Assembly (NCBI RefSeq): GCF_039680535.1
Contig: NZ_JBDKSS010000001.1
Coordinates: forward strand, 107,654-171,653
Origin: Parvibaculum sp039680535
GTDB lineage: Bacteria; Pseudomonadota; Alphaproteobacteria; Parvibaculales; Parvibaculaceae
Direction of reading: 5' to 3'
DNA length: 64,000 nucleotides
Part shown: positions 9,230 through 17,198 of the stretch, piece by piece
How positions within the stretch are numbered: position 1 is the first letter of the stretch
Layout of the letters: each line of letters starts with the position of its first letter
Notes under the pieces: model-generated
What the model saw: only the letters and a program-made list of their open reading frames with translations
Database searches by the model: none
Told to the model about the DNA's origin: nothing
Translations under genes and position numbers: made by a program

Positions 9230-9822
9230 CAGAACTGGACCTGCGGGGCCTTCTCCGCGCCGGGCTCGGCGGCAAAGTTCGCCTTCGGCTTGGCGTCGCC
9301 ATAGAAGATGGCGGCGACGAGACGTCCGGGGAAGGTGCGGAGCGTCGTATTATAGGTCTGCACGGCGGCGATGTAGTCGCGGCGTGCGACGGAGATGCGA
9401 TTTTCCGTTCCTTCGAGTTGCGATTGTAGCGTCAGGAAATTTTCATTCGCCTTCAGCTGCGGGTACTGCTCCGACACGACGAGAAGCCGCGAGAGCGCGC
9501 CGCCGAGTTCGCGTTGCGCGGCCTGATAGTTCGCGACGGCCTTTTCGTCCGTCGGGTCGGGCGCGGTGAGCTGGCCGACGCGGGCGCGCGCATTCGTCAC
9601 CTCTGTAAGGACCTTCTCCTCATGCGCGGCGTAGCCCTTTACGGTCGCCACAAGGTTCGGCACGAGGTCTGCGCGCCGCTGATACTGGTTCAGAACCTGG
9701 CTCCAGGCCGCATTCGCGGCCTCGTCCTGGCGCGGGATGATGTTGATATTGGAAAATATCCAGCCCCCCACCAGCAGGATGACGGCGAGAATTCCCCAAA
9801 GTGCGACGCGGCCGTTCGACAT
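9229..9822 (-). CDS. lemA: LemA family protein
   Basis: The 197-residue protein has one N-terminal membrane helix (WGILAVILLVGGWIFSNI) and then a helical LemA domain with NAAWSQVLNQYQRRADLVPNLV and TLQSQLEGTENRISVARRDYI, both hallmark segments. It is predicted to face the periplasm. It lies immediately upstream of, and overlaps, the TPM gene, the pairing seen in many bacteria. Its biochemical role is unknown. Confidence 0.92.
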   Translation of the reverse strand: MSNGRVALWGILAVILLVGGWIFSNINIIPRQDEAANAAWSQVLNQYQRRADLVPNLVATVKGYAAHEEKVLTEVTNARARVGQLTAPDPTDEKAVANYQAAQRELGGALSRLLVVSEQYPQLKANENFLTLQSQLEGTENRISVARRDYIAAVQTYNTTLRTFPGRLVAAIFYGDAKPKANFAAEPGAEKAPQVQF

Positions 9823-9964
9823 CTCATTCCTCGTTGTTCCAGTCTTCGATGACCGACATTAGCCGTGTTGCACGTCGACAGCGAGACGGCAATTTGCGGC
9901 GGTGAGATTGAAATAGGGAGGGGGCGACGAGAAGTGAATGGGAGCGGCGTTGTTTTCAACGCAC

Positions 9965-10021
9965 GCAACCCCGCTCAGCGGAAGCCCCGGTCATCCTGTC
10001 GGGCGTTCCTCGCGGGGTTGC
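9965..10021. repeat. Perfect 10-bp inverted repeat with structured loop
   Basis: GCAACCCCGC at 9965-9974 pairs exactly with GCGGGGTTGC at 10012-10021. The 37-base interval can fold further (CCCCG...CGGG). The role is unknown: a small RNA, a terminator without a U tract, or a repeat element are all possible. Confidence 0.5.
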
Positions 10022-10053
10022 TTATGGATGTGCTGTTCGCACTCGCCCCGGCT

Positions 10054-10239
10054 TTATAGCAGGGCCTGTTCCATTGCTCTCGCCTGCGCACTCAATGTGA
10101 GTAGCCCGGGCGTCAGGTTTACGATGCGCTCTCTGGCATAAATGGTTGGCTGACCGACCACCCATGAAGAACGCGTCAGGGTTGCGATGAAATGCAAGAT
10201 CCAGATGTGTCAGGATCTTGCCTGCGTCGGTGGGGTCAT
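10054..10239 (-). pseudogene. Possible decayed small gene with internal TGA
   Basis: An ATG at 10237-10239 sits behind an excellent ribosome site (GGGAGGAGG, about 8 nt upstream). It reads nine codons (MTPPTQARS), then TGA, then 51 further in-frame codons ending in TAA at 10054. The second part looks protein-like (ILHFIATLTRSSWVVGQPTI, then a YARERIV segment). Either this is a recently broken gene of 61 codons, or the nine-codon peptide is a leader. An overlapping frame at 10022-10336 has no comparable ribosome site. I recognise no family. Confidence 0.3.
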
Positions 10240-10458
10240 CTTCAAAACCTCCTCCCGTTGGAGTCATCTGATGGAGAAATGCTAGGCCCGATGTCACGGA
10301 AGCGTCAACAAGAATTGGATCGCGTGCCCGCGACAAAATTGGGGCAGTCAGGTTGACTTAAATATACCGTATACAGAGTAAGGCGGATGGCGGCGTTGCC
10401 TTGACGCGCGCGTCTTCCGCCGTCACGCTGCGCCAAAACATGACGCATAGGGGGATGC

Positions 10459-11223
10459 ATGTGGCTTCGTCAGGTGGCGCTCGTCGCGCATGATCTAAAG
10501 CCGGTTGTCGATCAGCTCGGCCACGTGCTCGGACTCAAGGTCGCATTCAACGATCCTGCGGTTGCGACGTTCGGGCTCGTCAATGCCGTCATGACTGTTG
10601 GGAGCGAGTTTCTTGAAGTTGTGCAGCCGGTAAGGGAAGACGCTTCGGCGTTGCGATATCTCCATCGCCGTGGCGGCGACGCGGGCTACATGCTGATCTT
10701 CCAGGTGGCCGATGCGCGCGCCGAGCGGGAGCGCATCTTGAAGCTCGGTGCCCGCAAGATTGCCGAGCATGAAGGCGAGGCAATTTTCACGCATTTTCAT
10801 CCGGCTGATTTCGGCGGCGTTCTGACGTCCGTCGACTCGCTGCCTGGGGTTGCCAACTGGTTCGATCGCGATAGCGACTGGTTCTATGCGGGCCGCAACT
10901 GGCGTGCGGCGCGCAATGAACAATCGACGGCAATTCTTGGCGCAACAGTTCAGGGCAAATCTCCCGCGGCGATGGCGCGCCGCTGGTCCGAGTTGCTTGT
11001 CCAGCCGTTGAAGGAAGGGCCGCGCGGACCGCGCCTCACGCTGGCGCGTGGCTATGTCGATTTTGTCGAGCCGGTGGATGCGGATGGAACGGGCCTTGTC
11101 GGCGTGGAGGTCGCGGTCGCCGATCCGGCCGCCTGTCTCGACCGGGCGCGCGGGGCGGGGCTGCCTGTCGAGGGCAACGCGGTGCGCATCTGCGGCACTT
11201 CCTTTGAACTCACGCGCGCATAA
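10459..11223 (+). CDS. Glyoxalase/VOC-superfamily protein
   Basis: The 254-residue protein starts WLRQVALVAHDLKPVVDQLGHVLGL, the first beta-alpha unit of a vicinal-oxygen-chelate domain. FLEVVQP and GYMLIFQVADARAERERI follow, and a weaker second half begins near residue 185. It matches the glyoxalase-like two-module type. His10 and Glu60-like positions could bind metal, but I cannot confirm a complete site. The ATG at 10459 follows TAGGGGG. The gene stands alone and ends at a shared terminator with glnA. The substrate is unknown. Confidence 0.75.
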   Translation: MWLRQVALVAHDLKPVVDQLGHVLGLKVAFNDPAVATFGLVNAVMTVGSEFLEVVQPVREDASALRYLHRRGGDAGYMLIFQVADARAERERILKLGARKIAEHEGEAIFTHFHPADFGGVLTSVDSLPGVANWFDRDSDWFYAGRNWRAARNEQSTAILGATVQGKSPAAMARRWSELLVQPLKEGPRGPRLTLARGYVDFVEPVDADGTGLVGVEVAVADPAACLDRARGAGLPVEGNAVRICGTSFELTRA

Positions 11224-11228
11224 AGAAA

Positions 11229-11254
11229 AGGGCCGGAGCTTGCGCCCCGGCCCT
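11229..11254. terminator. Bidirectional terminator between VOC gene and glnA
   Basis: AGGGCCGG and CCGGCCCT form an 8-bp stem in the 56 bp between converging genes. The U tract is weak on both strands. Confidence 0.65.
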
Positions 11255-11279
11255 CTGCCCAAGTCCACCGTGAAGAGAC

Positions 11280-12689
11280 TTAGACGCTGTAGTACATGTC
11301 GAACTCGACCGGGTGCGGCGTCATTTCGTAACGCAGGCACTCTTCCCACTTCAGGTCCGTATAGGCCTCGATCTGCTCCTTCGTGAACACGCCACCCTTG
11401 AGCAGGAAGTCGTGGTCGGCTTCGAGCGAGAGCAGGGCTTCGCGGAGCGAGCCGCAAACCGTCGGGATCTGCTTTAGCTCTTCCGGCGGCAGGTGGTAGA
11501 GGTCCTTGTCCATCGGCTGGCCCGGATCGATCTTGTTCTCGATGCCGTCGAGACCGGCCATGAGCATGGCCGCGAAGGCGAGGTAGGGGTTCGCCGTCGG
11601 ATCGGGGAAGCGGATTTCGATGCGCTTCGACTTCGGCGAGGTGCCGTGCGGAATACGGCAGGAGGCCGAGCGGTTGCGCGCCGAGTAGGCGAGCAGAACG
11701 GGGGCTTCATAGCCCGGGACGAGGCGCTTGTAGCTGTTCGTCGACGGGTTCGTGAAGGCGTTGAGCGCCTTGGCATGCTTCAGGATGCCGCCGATGTACC
11801 AGAGGCATTCCTGGCTGAGGTCGGCATACTTGTTGCCGGCGAAGAGCGGCTTGCCGTCCTTCCAGATCGACTGGTGGCAGTGCATGCCAGAGCCGTTGTC
11901 GCCGAAGACCGGCTTCGGCATGAAGGTCGCGGTCTTGCCGTAGGCCTGAGCGACGTTGTGGATCACATACTTGTAGATCTGCATGTGGTCGGCGGCGGTG
12001 GTCAGCGTCTGGAACTTGGTGCCGAGTTCGTGCTGCGCCGAGGCGACTTCGTGATGGTGCTTTTCGATGACGACGCCCATCTCTTCCATGACGGTGAGCA
12101 TCTCACCGCGGAGATCCTGCGCGCTGTCGATCGGGTTCACCGGGAAGTAGCCGCCCTTCGTGCGGACGCGGTGGCCGAGGTTGCCCGACTCGTAATGCGT
12201 GTCGGAGTTGGTCGGCAGTTCGACCGAGTCGAGCTCGAAGCCCGTCTTGTACGGCGTGGCCGAGAACTTCACGTCGTCGAAGATGAAGAATTCAGCTTCC
12301 GGGCCGAAAACGACCGTGTCGCCGAAACCGCCGGAGCGCACATAGGCTTCGGCGCGCTTCGCCGTCGAACGCGGGTCGCGGCCGTAGAGTTCGCCGGTCG
12401 AAGGCTCGACGATGTCGCACATGATGGCGAGCGTGTTCTGGGCGTAGAACGGGTCCATCACGGCCGTGCTGATATCCGGCAGCAGAACCATGTCCGACTC
12501 GTTGATCGCCTTCCAGCCCGCAATCGACGAGCCGTCGAACATCGTGCCCTGGGCGAAGAAGTCTTCGTCGCAGAAGCCGATGTCGAACGTCACATGCTGC
12601 ATCTTGCCACGAGGATCCGTGAAGCGCAGGTCAATGTATTTGACGTCCTTATCCTTGATGAGCTGCTGAATGGAGCTGTAATCAGCCAT
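11280..12689 (-). CDS. glnA: Glutamine synthetase type I
   Basis: The 469-residue enzyme makes glutamine from glutamate, ammonia and ATP in the cytoplasm. GS motifs are present: MFDGSSIAGW, FGPEAEFF (metal ligands), GNGSGMHCHQS-like DNGSGMHCHQS, NRSASCRIP and RIEIRFPDPTANPYLAF. The segment DKDLYHLPPEE near residue 397 contains the Tyr adenylylated by GlnE in GSI-beta enzymes. The frame continues upstream to 12911, but MADYSSIQQLIKDKDVKYIDLRF is the standard N-terminus, so the ATG at 12689 is used. It lies 70 bp downstream of glnB and probably shares its nitrogen-controlled promoter. Confidence 0.97.
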   Translation of the reverse strand: MADYSSIQQLIKDKDVKYIDLRFTDPRGKMQHVTFDIGFCDEDFFAQGTMFDGSSIAGWKAINESDMVLLPDISTAVMDPFYAQNTLAIMCDIVEPSTGELYGRDPRSTAKRAEAYVRSGGFGDTVVFGPEAEFFIFDDVKFSATPYKTGFELDSVELPTNSDTHYESGNLGHRVRTKGGYFPVNPIDSAQDLRGEMLTVMEEMGVVIEKHHHEVASAQHELGTKFQTLTTAADHMQIYKYVIHNVAQAYGKTATFMPKPVFGDNGSGMHCHQSIWKDGKPLFAGNKYADLSQECLWYIGGILKHAKALNAFTNPSTNSYKRLVPGYEAPVLLAYSARNRSASCRIPHGTSPKSKRIEIRFPDPTANPYLAFAAMLMAGLDGIENKIDPGQPMDKDLYHLPPEELKQIPTVCGSLREALLSLEADHDFLLKGGVFTKEQIEAYTDLKWEECLRYEMTPHPVEFDMYYSV

Positions 12690-12759
12690 TTCGTCTGTCC
12701 CGTAGGTTGGTGATTTGTCGTGGGAGGGAATTGGTTTCGAAGTAGTGCGTCTCTGCGCC

Positions 12760-13098
12760 TTAGATAGCTTCAGTGCCGGTCTCGCCCGTGCGGATGCGGA
12801 TTGCTTCCTCAACAGTCGAGATGAAGATCTTGCCGTCGCCGATGCGGCCTGTCCGCGCGGCCTGCTGGATCGCCTCGACGGCTTTTGCCACCAGCGCGTC
12901 ATCGAGCACAACCTCGATTTTCACCTTGGGGAGAAAATCGACGACGTATTCGGCGCCGCGGTAAAGTTCGGTGTGGCCTTTCTGGCGACCGAAACCCTTG
13001 GCCTCGGTGACAGTGATGCCCTGAAGGCCGACTTCCTGGAGGGCCTCCTTCACTTCGTCGAGCTTGAACGGTTTGATGATCGCCTCGATCTTCTTCAT
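12760..13098 (-). CDS. glnB: Nitrogen regulatory protein PII
   Basis: The 112-residue trimeric signal protein reports 2-oxoglutarate and ATP/ADP levels to GlnE, NtrB and others. The T-loop reads YRGAEYVVDFLPK with Tyr51, the residue uridylylated by GlnD. The N-terminus (MKKIEAIIKPFKLDEVKEAL) and the C-terminal signature (GRIGDGKIFISTVEEAIRIRTGE) are canonical. It is upstream of glnA on the same strand, the usual alphaproteobacterial glnBA arrangement. Upstream are a sigma-54 promoter and an NtrC-like site. Confidence 0.98.
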   Translation of the reverse strand: MKKIEAIIKPFKLDEVKEALQEVGLQGITVTEAKGFGRQKGHTELYRGAEYVVDFLPKVKIEVVLDDALVAKAVEAIQQAARTGRIGDGKIFISTVEEAIRIRTGETGTEAI

Positions 13099-13153
13099 AC
13101 CTGAATCCCTTTAAACTTTGGTCGCAGCGTCCGCCGGCTTCTGCATGGCTAAT

Positions 13154-13169
13154 AGCATGGGTCGTGCCA
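13154..13169 (-). promoter_or_regulatory. Sigma-54 (-24/-12) promoter of glnB-glnA
   Basis: On the minus strand the sequence is TGGCACGACCCATGCT. It has GG and GC separated by exactly 10 bases and fits the consensus TGGCAC-N5-TTGCT with one mismatch. Predicted transcription starts near 13143, about 45 nt before the glnB ATG. Confidence 0.8.
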
Positions 13170-13264
13170 CTCCGCCGAGAAGCGAATATCACGTTAAATC
13201 AACGTGTTGCCTATTCGCGGATAACATATGCCCAAAATGCGAGCAGCACGAATGGCGCGATAAT

Positions 13265-13289
13265 GTGCAATGTGCACACAAAAGGTGCT
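13265..13289. promoter_or_regulatory. NtrC-type upstream binding site
   Basis: TGCAC-N7-GTGCT at 13273-13289 matches the NtrC consensus (TGCAC-N7-GTGCA) at nine of ten positions. An overlapping TGTGCA half-site lies at 13265-13270. It is about 110 bp upstream of the sigma-54 promoter, a normal enhancer distance. Confidence 0.65.
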
Positions 13290-13448
13290 GCCGTCGATCG
13301 GCTTTGAGAATATTTGCGCCCTCAAGCCACCTTTGACATGCTCCGCCACGGTCGCGCTGCGGCAACATGCCTCCGGCGCGACGGGGCGATCGGACAGGCT
13401 CAGCCCCCGGATTTGCCGGTGGGCCGAGGAAGCGGAGTGAGTGGCGGA

Positions 13449-14621
13449 ATGCGGCCGGCTAATAGCGTTTTCGGTAATCTCGGGACCACGATCTTCACGG
13501 TCATGTCGGCCCTCGCGAGTGAGCATGGTGCGATCAACCTCGGACAGGGGTTCCCTGATGACGAGGGGCCGGACGACGTCAGGGCCGCCGCCGCGAAGGC
13601 CCTCATCGACGGCCCGAACCAATACCCGCCGATGCCGGGTGTGCCCGCGCTTCGTCAGGCCGTCGCGGCTGCCAACAAGCGCTTCTACGGGCTCGACGTC
13701 GACTGGCAGAAGGAAGTGCTGGTCACCTCGGGCGCGACCGAGGCATTGGGCGACTGTCTCATGGGGCTCCTTAATCCCGGCGACGAGGCAATCATCCTTG
13801 AGCCGGCCTATGACAGTTACAAGCCGATCATCGAGGCGATGGGGGCGAAGGTCGTCTCCGTCGCGCTGGAGCCGCCTTTCTGGTCGCTTCCGCCCGACAA
13901 ACTGGCCGCCGCCTTTTCAGACAAGACGAAGCTCATCCTGCTCAACAGCCCGATGAACCCGACCGGCAAGGTCTTCACCCGCGATGAGTTGCAGGCGATT
14001 GCCGATCTGGTGGTGAAGCATGACGCCTATGCGGTTTGCGACGAGGTGTACGAGCATCTCGTCTTCTCCGGCCACCGGCACATTCCGCTGATGACGCTGC
14101 CGGGCATGCGCGAGCGCTGCGTGCGTATCGGTTCGGCGGGTAAGACCTTCTCGCTCACGGGCTGGAAGATCGGCTACATCACGGGCCCCGAGCAACTGAT
14201 GACGCCGATCATGAAGGCGCACCAGTTCGTCACCTTTACGACGCCGCCCGCGCTGCAGACCGGCATCGCTTTCGGGCTCGGCAAGGATGACGGCTATTTC
14301 GACGGGCTCGCGGCGTCGCTCGAAGCCAAGCGCGATCTGATGGCCAAGGGGCTGCGCGAGGCGGGTTTCGATATCCTGCCAACGGACGGCACCTACTTCA
14401 TCACCGTGGATTTTCGTCCGCTCGGCTTCAACGGCACGGACGAGGAGTTCTGCCGCGATATCACGGTGAAGGCGAAGGTTGCCGCCATTCCGCTATCGGC
14501 ATTCTATCCGCCGCATGCACCTCACGCGCCGCGCCACCTCGTGCGCTTCTGCTTCTGCAAACAGGATTCCATGCTGATCGAGGCGAGCGCCCGGCTGAAG
14601 GCATATGCCGCGAAGGACTGA
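13449..14621 (+). CDS. Class I/II PLP-dependent aminotransferase
   Basis: The 390-residue fold-type I enzyme has INLGQGFPD near the start, NSPMNPTGKV (PLP-phosphate and Asn contacts), YAVCDEVYEHL and the PLP lysine in GSAGKTFSLTGWKIGY (Lys232). The overall pattern is that of the YbdL/kynurenine and methionine aminotransferase group (GQGFPD...NQYPPMPG). The ATG at 13449 begins MRPANSVFGNLG. The open frame extends upstream into promoter sequence without a better start. The amino donor is not predictable, though Met or aromatic amino acids are typical for the group. Confidence 0.85.
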   Translation: MRPANSVFGNLGTTIFTVMSALASEHGAINLGQGFPDDEGPDDVRAAAAKALIDGPNQYPPMPGVPALRQAVAAANKRFYGLDVDWQKEVLVTSGATEALGDCLMGLLNPGDEAIILEPAYDSYKPIIEAMGAKVVSVALEPPFWSLPPDKLAAAFSDKTKLILLNSPMNPTGKVFTRDELQAIADLVVKHDAYAVCDEVYEHLVFSGHRHIPLMTLPGMRERCVRIGSAGKTFSLTGWKIGYITGPEQLMTPIMKAHQFVTFTTPPALQTGIAFGLGKDDGYFDGLAASLEAKRDLMAKGLREAGFDILPTDGTYFITVDFRPLGFNGTDEEFCRDITVKAKVAAIPLSAFYPPHAPHAPRHLVRFCFCKQDSMLIEASARLKAYAAKD

Positions 14622-14712
14622 GCGGGATTTGTCCCGTAACGGATCATTGTGACGAGCGGGCGAAGCTATATACTTCCCGCACACTCCGGTTCATGGCACG
14701 GTCTTCGAAGAC

Positions 14713-15543
14713 ATGCTCTCGATCGTAACGACCTGCAAAAATCGCCTGCATCACTTGCAACATACCTTGCCGTGGATGCTCCAGCAGACCTGCGCCGAGG
14801 TCATCGTCGTCGATTATGGGTGCGAGCAGGGCACGGCAGCCTGGGTGGCGCAAAATCATCCTGCGGCGAAGGTGGTGAAGGTCGATGACGATCCCATCTT
14901 CTGCCTCGCCCGGGCACGGAACATCGGCGCGGCGCAGGCATCGCATCCGTACATTTGCTTCGCCGACGCAGACACGATCTTCAAGGGCGATGTCGGCGGG
15001 TGGTTCGAGCGCACGGCGCGGGAGAACACGATCTATCGTTGCGGAGACAAGATAGACGAGCTTGTCGGCTTCTCGATTTGCAGCAAGGCGAATTTTCAGA
15101 GGGTCGGCGGCTACGACGAAGCCATTCGGGGCTGGGGGCACGAAGACACGGACTTCTACGAACGTCTCGGCATGATCGGGGTCGGCCGCAGCGACCTTCC
15201 CGCGAACGCGCTCGATGTCATCCGGCACGGAAACGAGGAGCGGCAGTTCGGCAAGAACGATCCGGGCGGATACCGGTCGCGGACCGAGGCGGTCGTGCTT
15301 GGCGAGGCCTACCGCCTCATCAAGATCGACGCCATGAGACTTCTGGGCGCGGAACTGTCGCTTGAGGTCCGCAAGAAACTCTTTGCGCAGATTCTGGCAA
15401 CTCACGGCGAGGCGAGAGACAGCGGCAAGAATGTCTTCTACATCAACGTCGATCTGCCAATTCAGGCCGGGCGCAATGTCTACTCCAAGGCCTCTCGGCG
15501 CTTGAGCTACGTCGTCCCGGTGCCGGCGCCGGTCACGGCCTGA
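14713..15543 (+). CDS. GT2-type glycosyltransferase (paralogue of 46955-47788)
   Basis: The 276-residue GT-A fold protein begins MLSIVTTCKNRLHHLQHTLP. It has EVIVVDYGCEQGTAAW (nucleotide-sugar loop), ARARNIGAAQASHPYICFADADTIF (a DAD version of the DXD metal motif) and GGYDEAIRGWGHEDTDFYERL (the ED acceptor/catalytic motif). No membrane segment is seen, so it is probably cytoplasmic. It shares its motif order and spacing with the protein at 46955-47788, so the two are paralogues. The ribosome site is weak. The donor and acceptor sugars are unknown. Confidence 0.8.
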   Translation: MLSIVTTCKNRLHHLQHTLPWMLQQTCAEVIVVDYGCEQGTAAWVAQNHPAAKVVKVDDDPIFCLARARNIGAAQASHPYICFADADTIFKGDVGGWFERTARENTIYRCGDKIDELVGFSICSKANFQRVGGYDEAIRGWGHEDTDFYERLGMIGVGRSDLPANALDVIRHGNEERQFGKNDPGGYRSRTEAVVLGEAYRLIKIDAMRLLGAELSLEVRKKLFAQILATHGEARDSGKNVFYINVDLPIQAGRNVYSKASRRLSYVVPVPAPVTA

Positions 15544-15827
15544 CGCGCAAACCCCAACCTGTATGTGATTTCATTTCCCGCAAGGCGCCGCCGCGCGCGA
15601 GGAGGCGTGGGCCGTATCGAAGCGATGCGCTTGTAATTTCGAGGCGCCGCACCATCTATACGAAAGCGCCCGTTCCGCGCGTCGACTTCGATGTCTGACC
15701 TGATCGGGAACGTGGGCACTGCAGGCTGAAAACAGCCGCGCTGCCGCTGCGCTTAATCCCTTCACGGAAATAACAACGAAGGTCTTATGCCTCGTTGAAC
15801 TGGATGCCGCGCGAAGCGGCGCATTGC
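15544..15827. other. Intergenic region without a supported gene
   Basis: About 280 bp of GC-rich sequence follow the glycosyltransferase. Short frames on both strands lack ribosome sites and protein-like composition. Confidence 0.5.
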
Positions 15828-16052
15828 ATGACAATCAGAACCAACATGAACAATCCGTCATATCGGTCGCCCGGTCCGGCGATGGCCGCGAAGTCCGCAC
15901 AGCCGGTCAACGTCGCGGCGTGGCGCCGGAGCTTCGAACGCTACTGCACATTGGCCGAGGCCGAGGGGCAGGATCGGGTCGCGCGCGAAAACTATTACCA
16001 GCACGCCGAACATTACCTGCGGCTCATGAGCGAAGCCGGCGCGGCCGCCTGA
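15828..16052 (+). CDS. Small DUF4167-like protein
   Basis: The 74-residue protein carries the segment SFERYCTLAEAEGQDRVARENYYQHAEHYLRLM. This resembles the core of the DUF4167 domain (length of about 45 residues, ending in an ENYxQHAEHY motif) found in alphaproteobacteria at the N-terminus of longer proteins. Only the core is present, with a short disordered head (NPSYRSPGPAMAAKSAQ). The start is uncertain: ATG at 15828, ATG at 15846 and TTG at 15795 are all in frame and none has a good ribosome site. The function is unknown. Confidence 0.6.
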   Translation: MTIRTNMNNPSYRSPGPAMAAKSAQPVNVAAWRRSFERYCTLAEAEGQDRVARENYYQHAEHYLRLMSEAGAAA

Positions 16053-16190
16053 CTTCAATTTCCGGAATTTCGGACGGCCGACGGGCTTTCCGGGGCTGGC
16101 CGTATGACCTCCGCCCGGGTAACGTCCGCCGTGGCGGAGCCGGCCTTGTGCCGTGATGGCCGGACCTGACTGCGCCGGGCTGGAGATGAC

Positions 16191-17057
16191 GTGTCGCTAA
16201 TATTGTCGAATGAGGAGGGACATGCTTTGGCCGCGGCCGGGACCATTCGTCTGGACCCGACCGATCCGCTCGCGCCGCCGCCGCCTTCGCCACGCAACCG
16301 GTGGAATATGTCGGCCACCGTGGCGCTTGGACTCCTCATCAATGTCCTCGTTCTCGTTGGGCTGTTCCTGCGCCTGCCCGACAGGCCGAAGCCACGGCCC
16401 GCCGAGCCGGAGGCCATTTCCGTCGATCTCGTCAGGCAGCAGCCGCCGCAGCCAAAACCCCAGCCTCAACCCGAGCAGAAGAAGGCGGAGGAGCAAAAGC
16501 CGCAGGAGCAGAAAAAGCAGGAGAAGCAGAACTATCTCGAATCGGGCGGCAGTCCCGAGTTGAAGATGGGCCGCGCCCCGAAGCAGGAGCGGGCGCCCGA
16601 CAAGGCGCCGAAGCCCGAAGCTCGGGAGAAGTCGAAGGAGCCGCCCAAGATCGCGCTCCCGGACTGGGCCTTGCCGCCGGACGGCGACGTGCCGAAGCCC
16701 GACAAGGGCAAGACCAGCTCGCAGGACAGCGGAGCGCCATCGAAACTCATCAACAGCGTTCTTCTGGGTGAGGGCGGGGGAGACCCCTATCTGAATGCGC
16801 TGCGGGCGCGCATCGGTCGAAATGTCGTCTATCCGAGCACCGGCGGCGGACGGCGCGGGACGGCGGTCTGGCAGATAGCGATCAGCCATGCCGGGAACGT
16901 GAAGGGCATGAAGCTCATGCGTTCGTCCGGCCATGCCGATCTCGACTACGCGGCGCTCAAGGCCATCGAGCGCTCGGTGCCGTTCGACCCGCTTCCGAAC
17001 AATTATGCGAACCTGGTCTATATCGTTGCGCCGATATCGGTGCCCTTCGAGCCGTGA
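16191..17057 (+). CDS. TonB-like energy transducer
   Basis: The 288-residue protein has a cytoplasmic head of about 40 residues, one transmembrane helix (SATVALGLLINVLVLVGLFL) and a long Pro/Lys/Gln/Glu-rich linker (PQPKPQPQPEQKKAEEQ). A C-terminal TonB domain follows (YLNALRARIGRNVVYPSTGG...GTAVWQIAISHAGNVKGMKLMRSSGHADLDYAALKAI). It would span the periplasm and pass proton-motive energy to outer-membrane receptors. The GTG start at 16191 has GGAG 8 nt upstream. No exbB/exbD or receptor gene is adjacent. It could instead be a TolA-like protein, but the C-terminal motif favours TonB. Confidence 0.85.
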   Translation: MSLILSNEEGHALAAAGTIRLDPTDPLAPPPPSPRNRWNMSATVALGLLINVLVLVGLFLRLPDRPKPRPAEPEAISVDLVRQQPPQPKPQPQPEQKKAEEQKPQEQKKQEKQNYLESGGSPELKMGRAPKQERAPDKAPKPEAREKSKEPPKIALPDWALPPDGDVPKPDKGKTSSQDSGAPSKLINSVLLGEGGGDPYLNALRARIGRNVVYPSTGGGRRGTAVWQIAISHAGNVKGMKLMRSSGHADLDYAALKAIERSVPFDPLPNNYANLVYIVAPISVPFEP

Positions 17058-17100
17058 GGCTTTGACTGGCGCAATGGGCTCGGCTATGTTCCGGGCCATC

Positions 17101-17175
17101 ATGAACATGCCGCTGATGCAGAAAAAACAGAAAGCCACCACGACCGTCCTCGGGCGGGCGAGGGCGCGCATCTGA
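17101..17175 (+). CDS. Candidate Met/Lys/Thr-rich leader peptide of asd
   Basis: A 24-codon frame runs from ATG at 17101 to TGA at 17173. Its first 15 residues are MNMPLMQKKQKATTT, and the remainder is VLGRARARI. It contains three Met, three Lys, three consecutive Thr and a final Ile, all products of the aspartate pathway whose second enzyme (Asd) is encoded 91 bp downstream. In-frame ATGs at 17086 and 17074 could lengthen it; no strong ribosome site distinguishes them. An intrinsic terminator follows at 17199. The layout is that of a ribosome-mediated attenuator. It is an inference from sequence. Confidence 0.55.
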   Translation: MNMPLMQKKQKATTTVLGRARARI

Positions 17176-17198
17176 ACGAAGCATCAGAGCGATCCTTG

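Larger units (their letters stand above)
9823..10458. other. Gene-poor region with inverted repeats and a broken ORF
   Basis: No intact gene is convincing in these 636 bp. It holds a perfect 10-bp inverted repeat at 9965-10021, a frame on the minus strand at 10054-10239 interrupted by one TGA, and an AT-rich near-palindrome TATACCGTATA at 10363-10373 just after TTGACT (10353-10358). The last could be an operator and promoter element for the downstream glyoxalase-like gene. Confidence 0.6.

Noticed and set aside
10200..10240. Selenocysteine use at the TGA of the small frame
   Set aside because: There is no recognisable SECIS hairpin just after the TGA, no homologue is recognised, and no selenocysteine genes are in the window.
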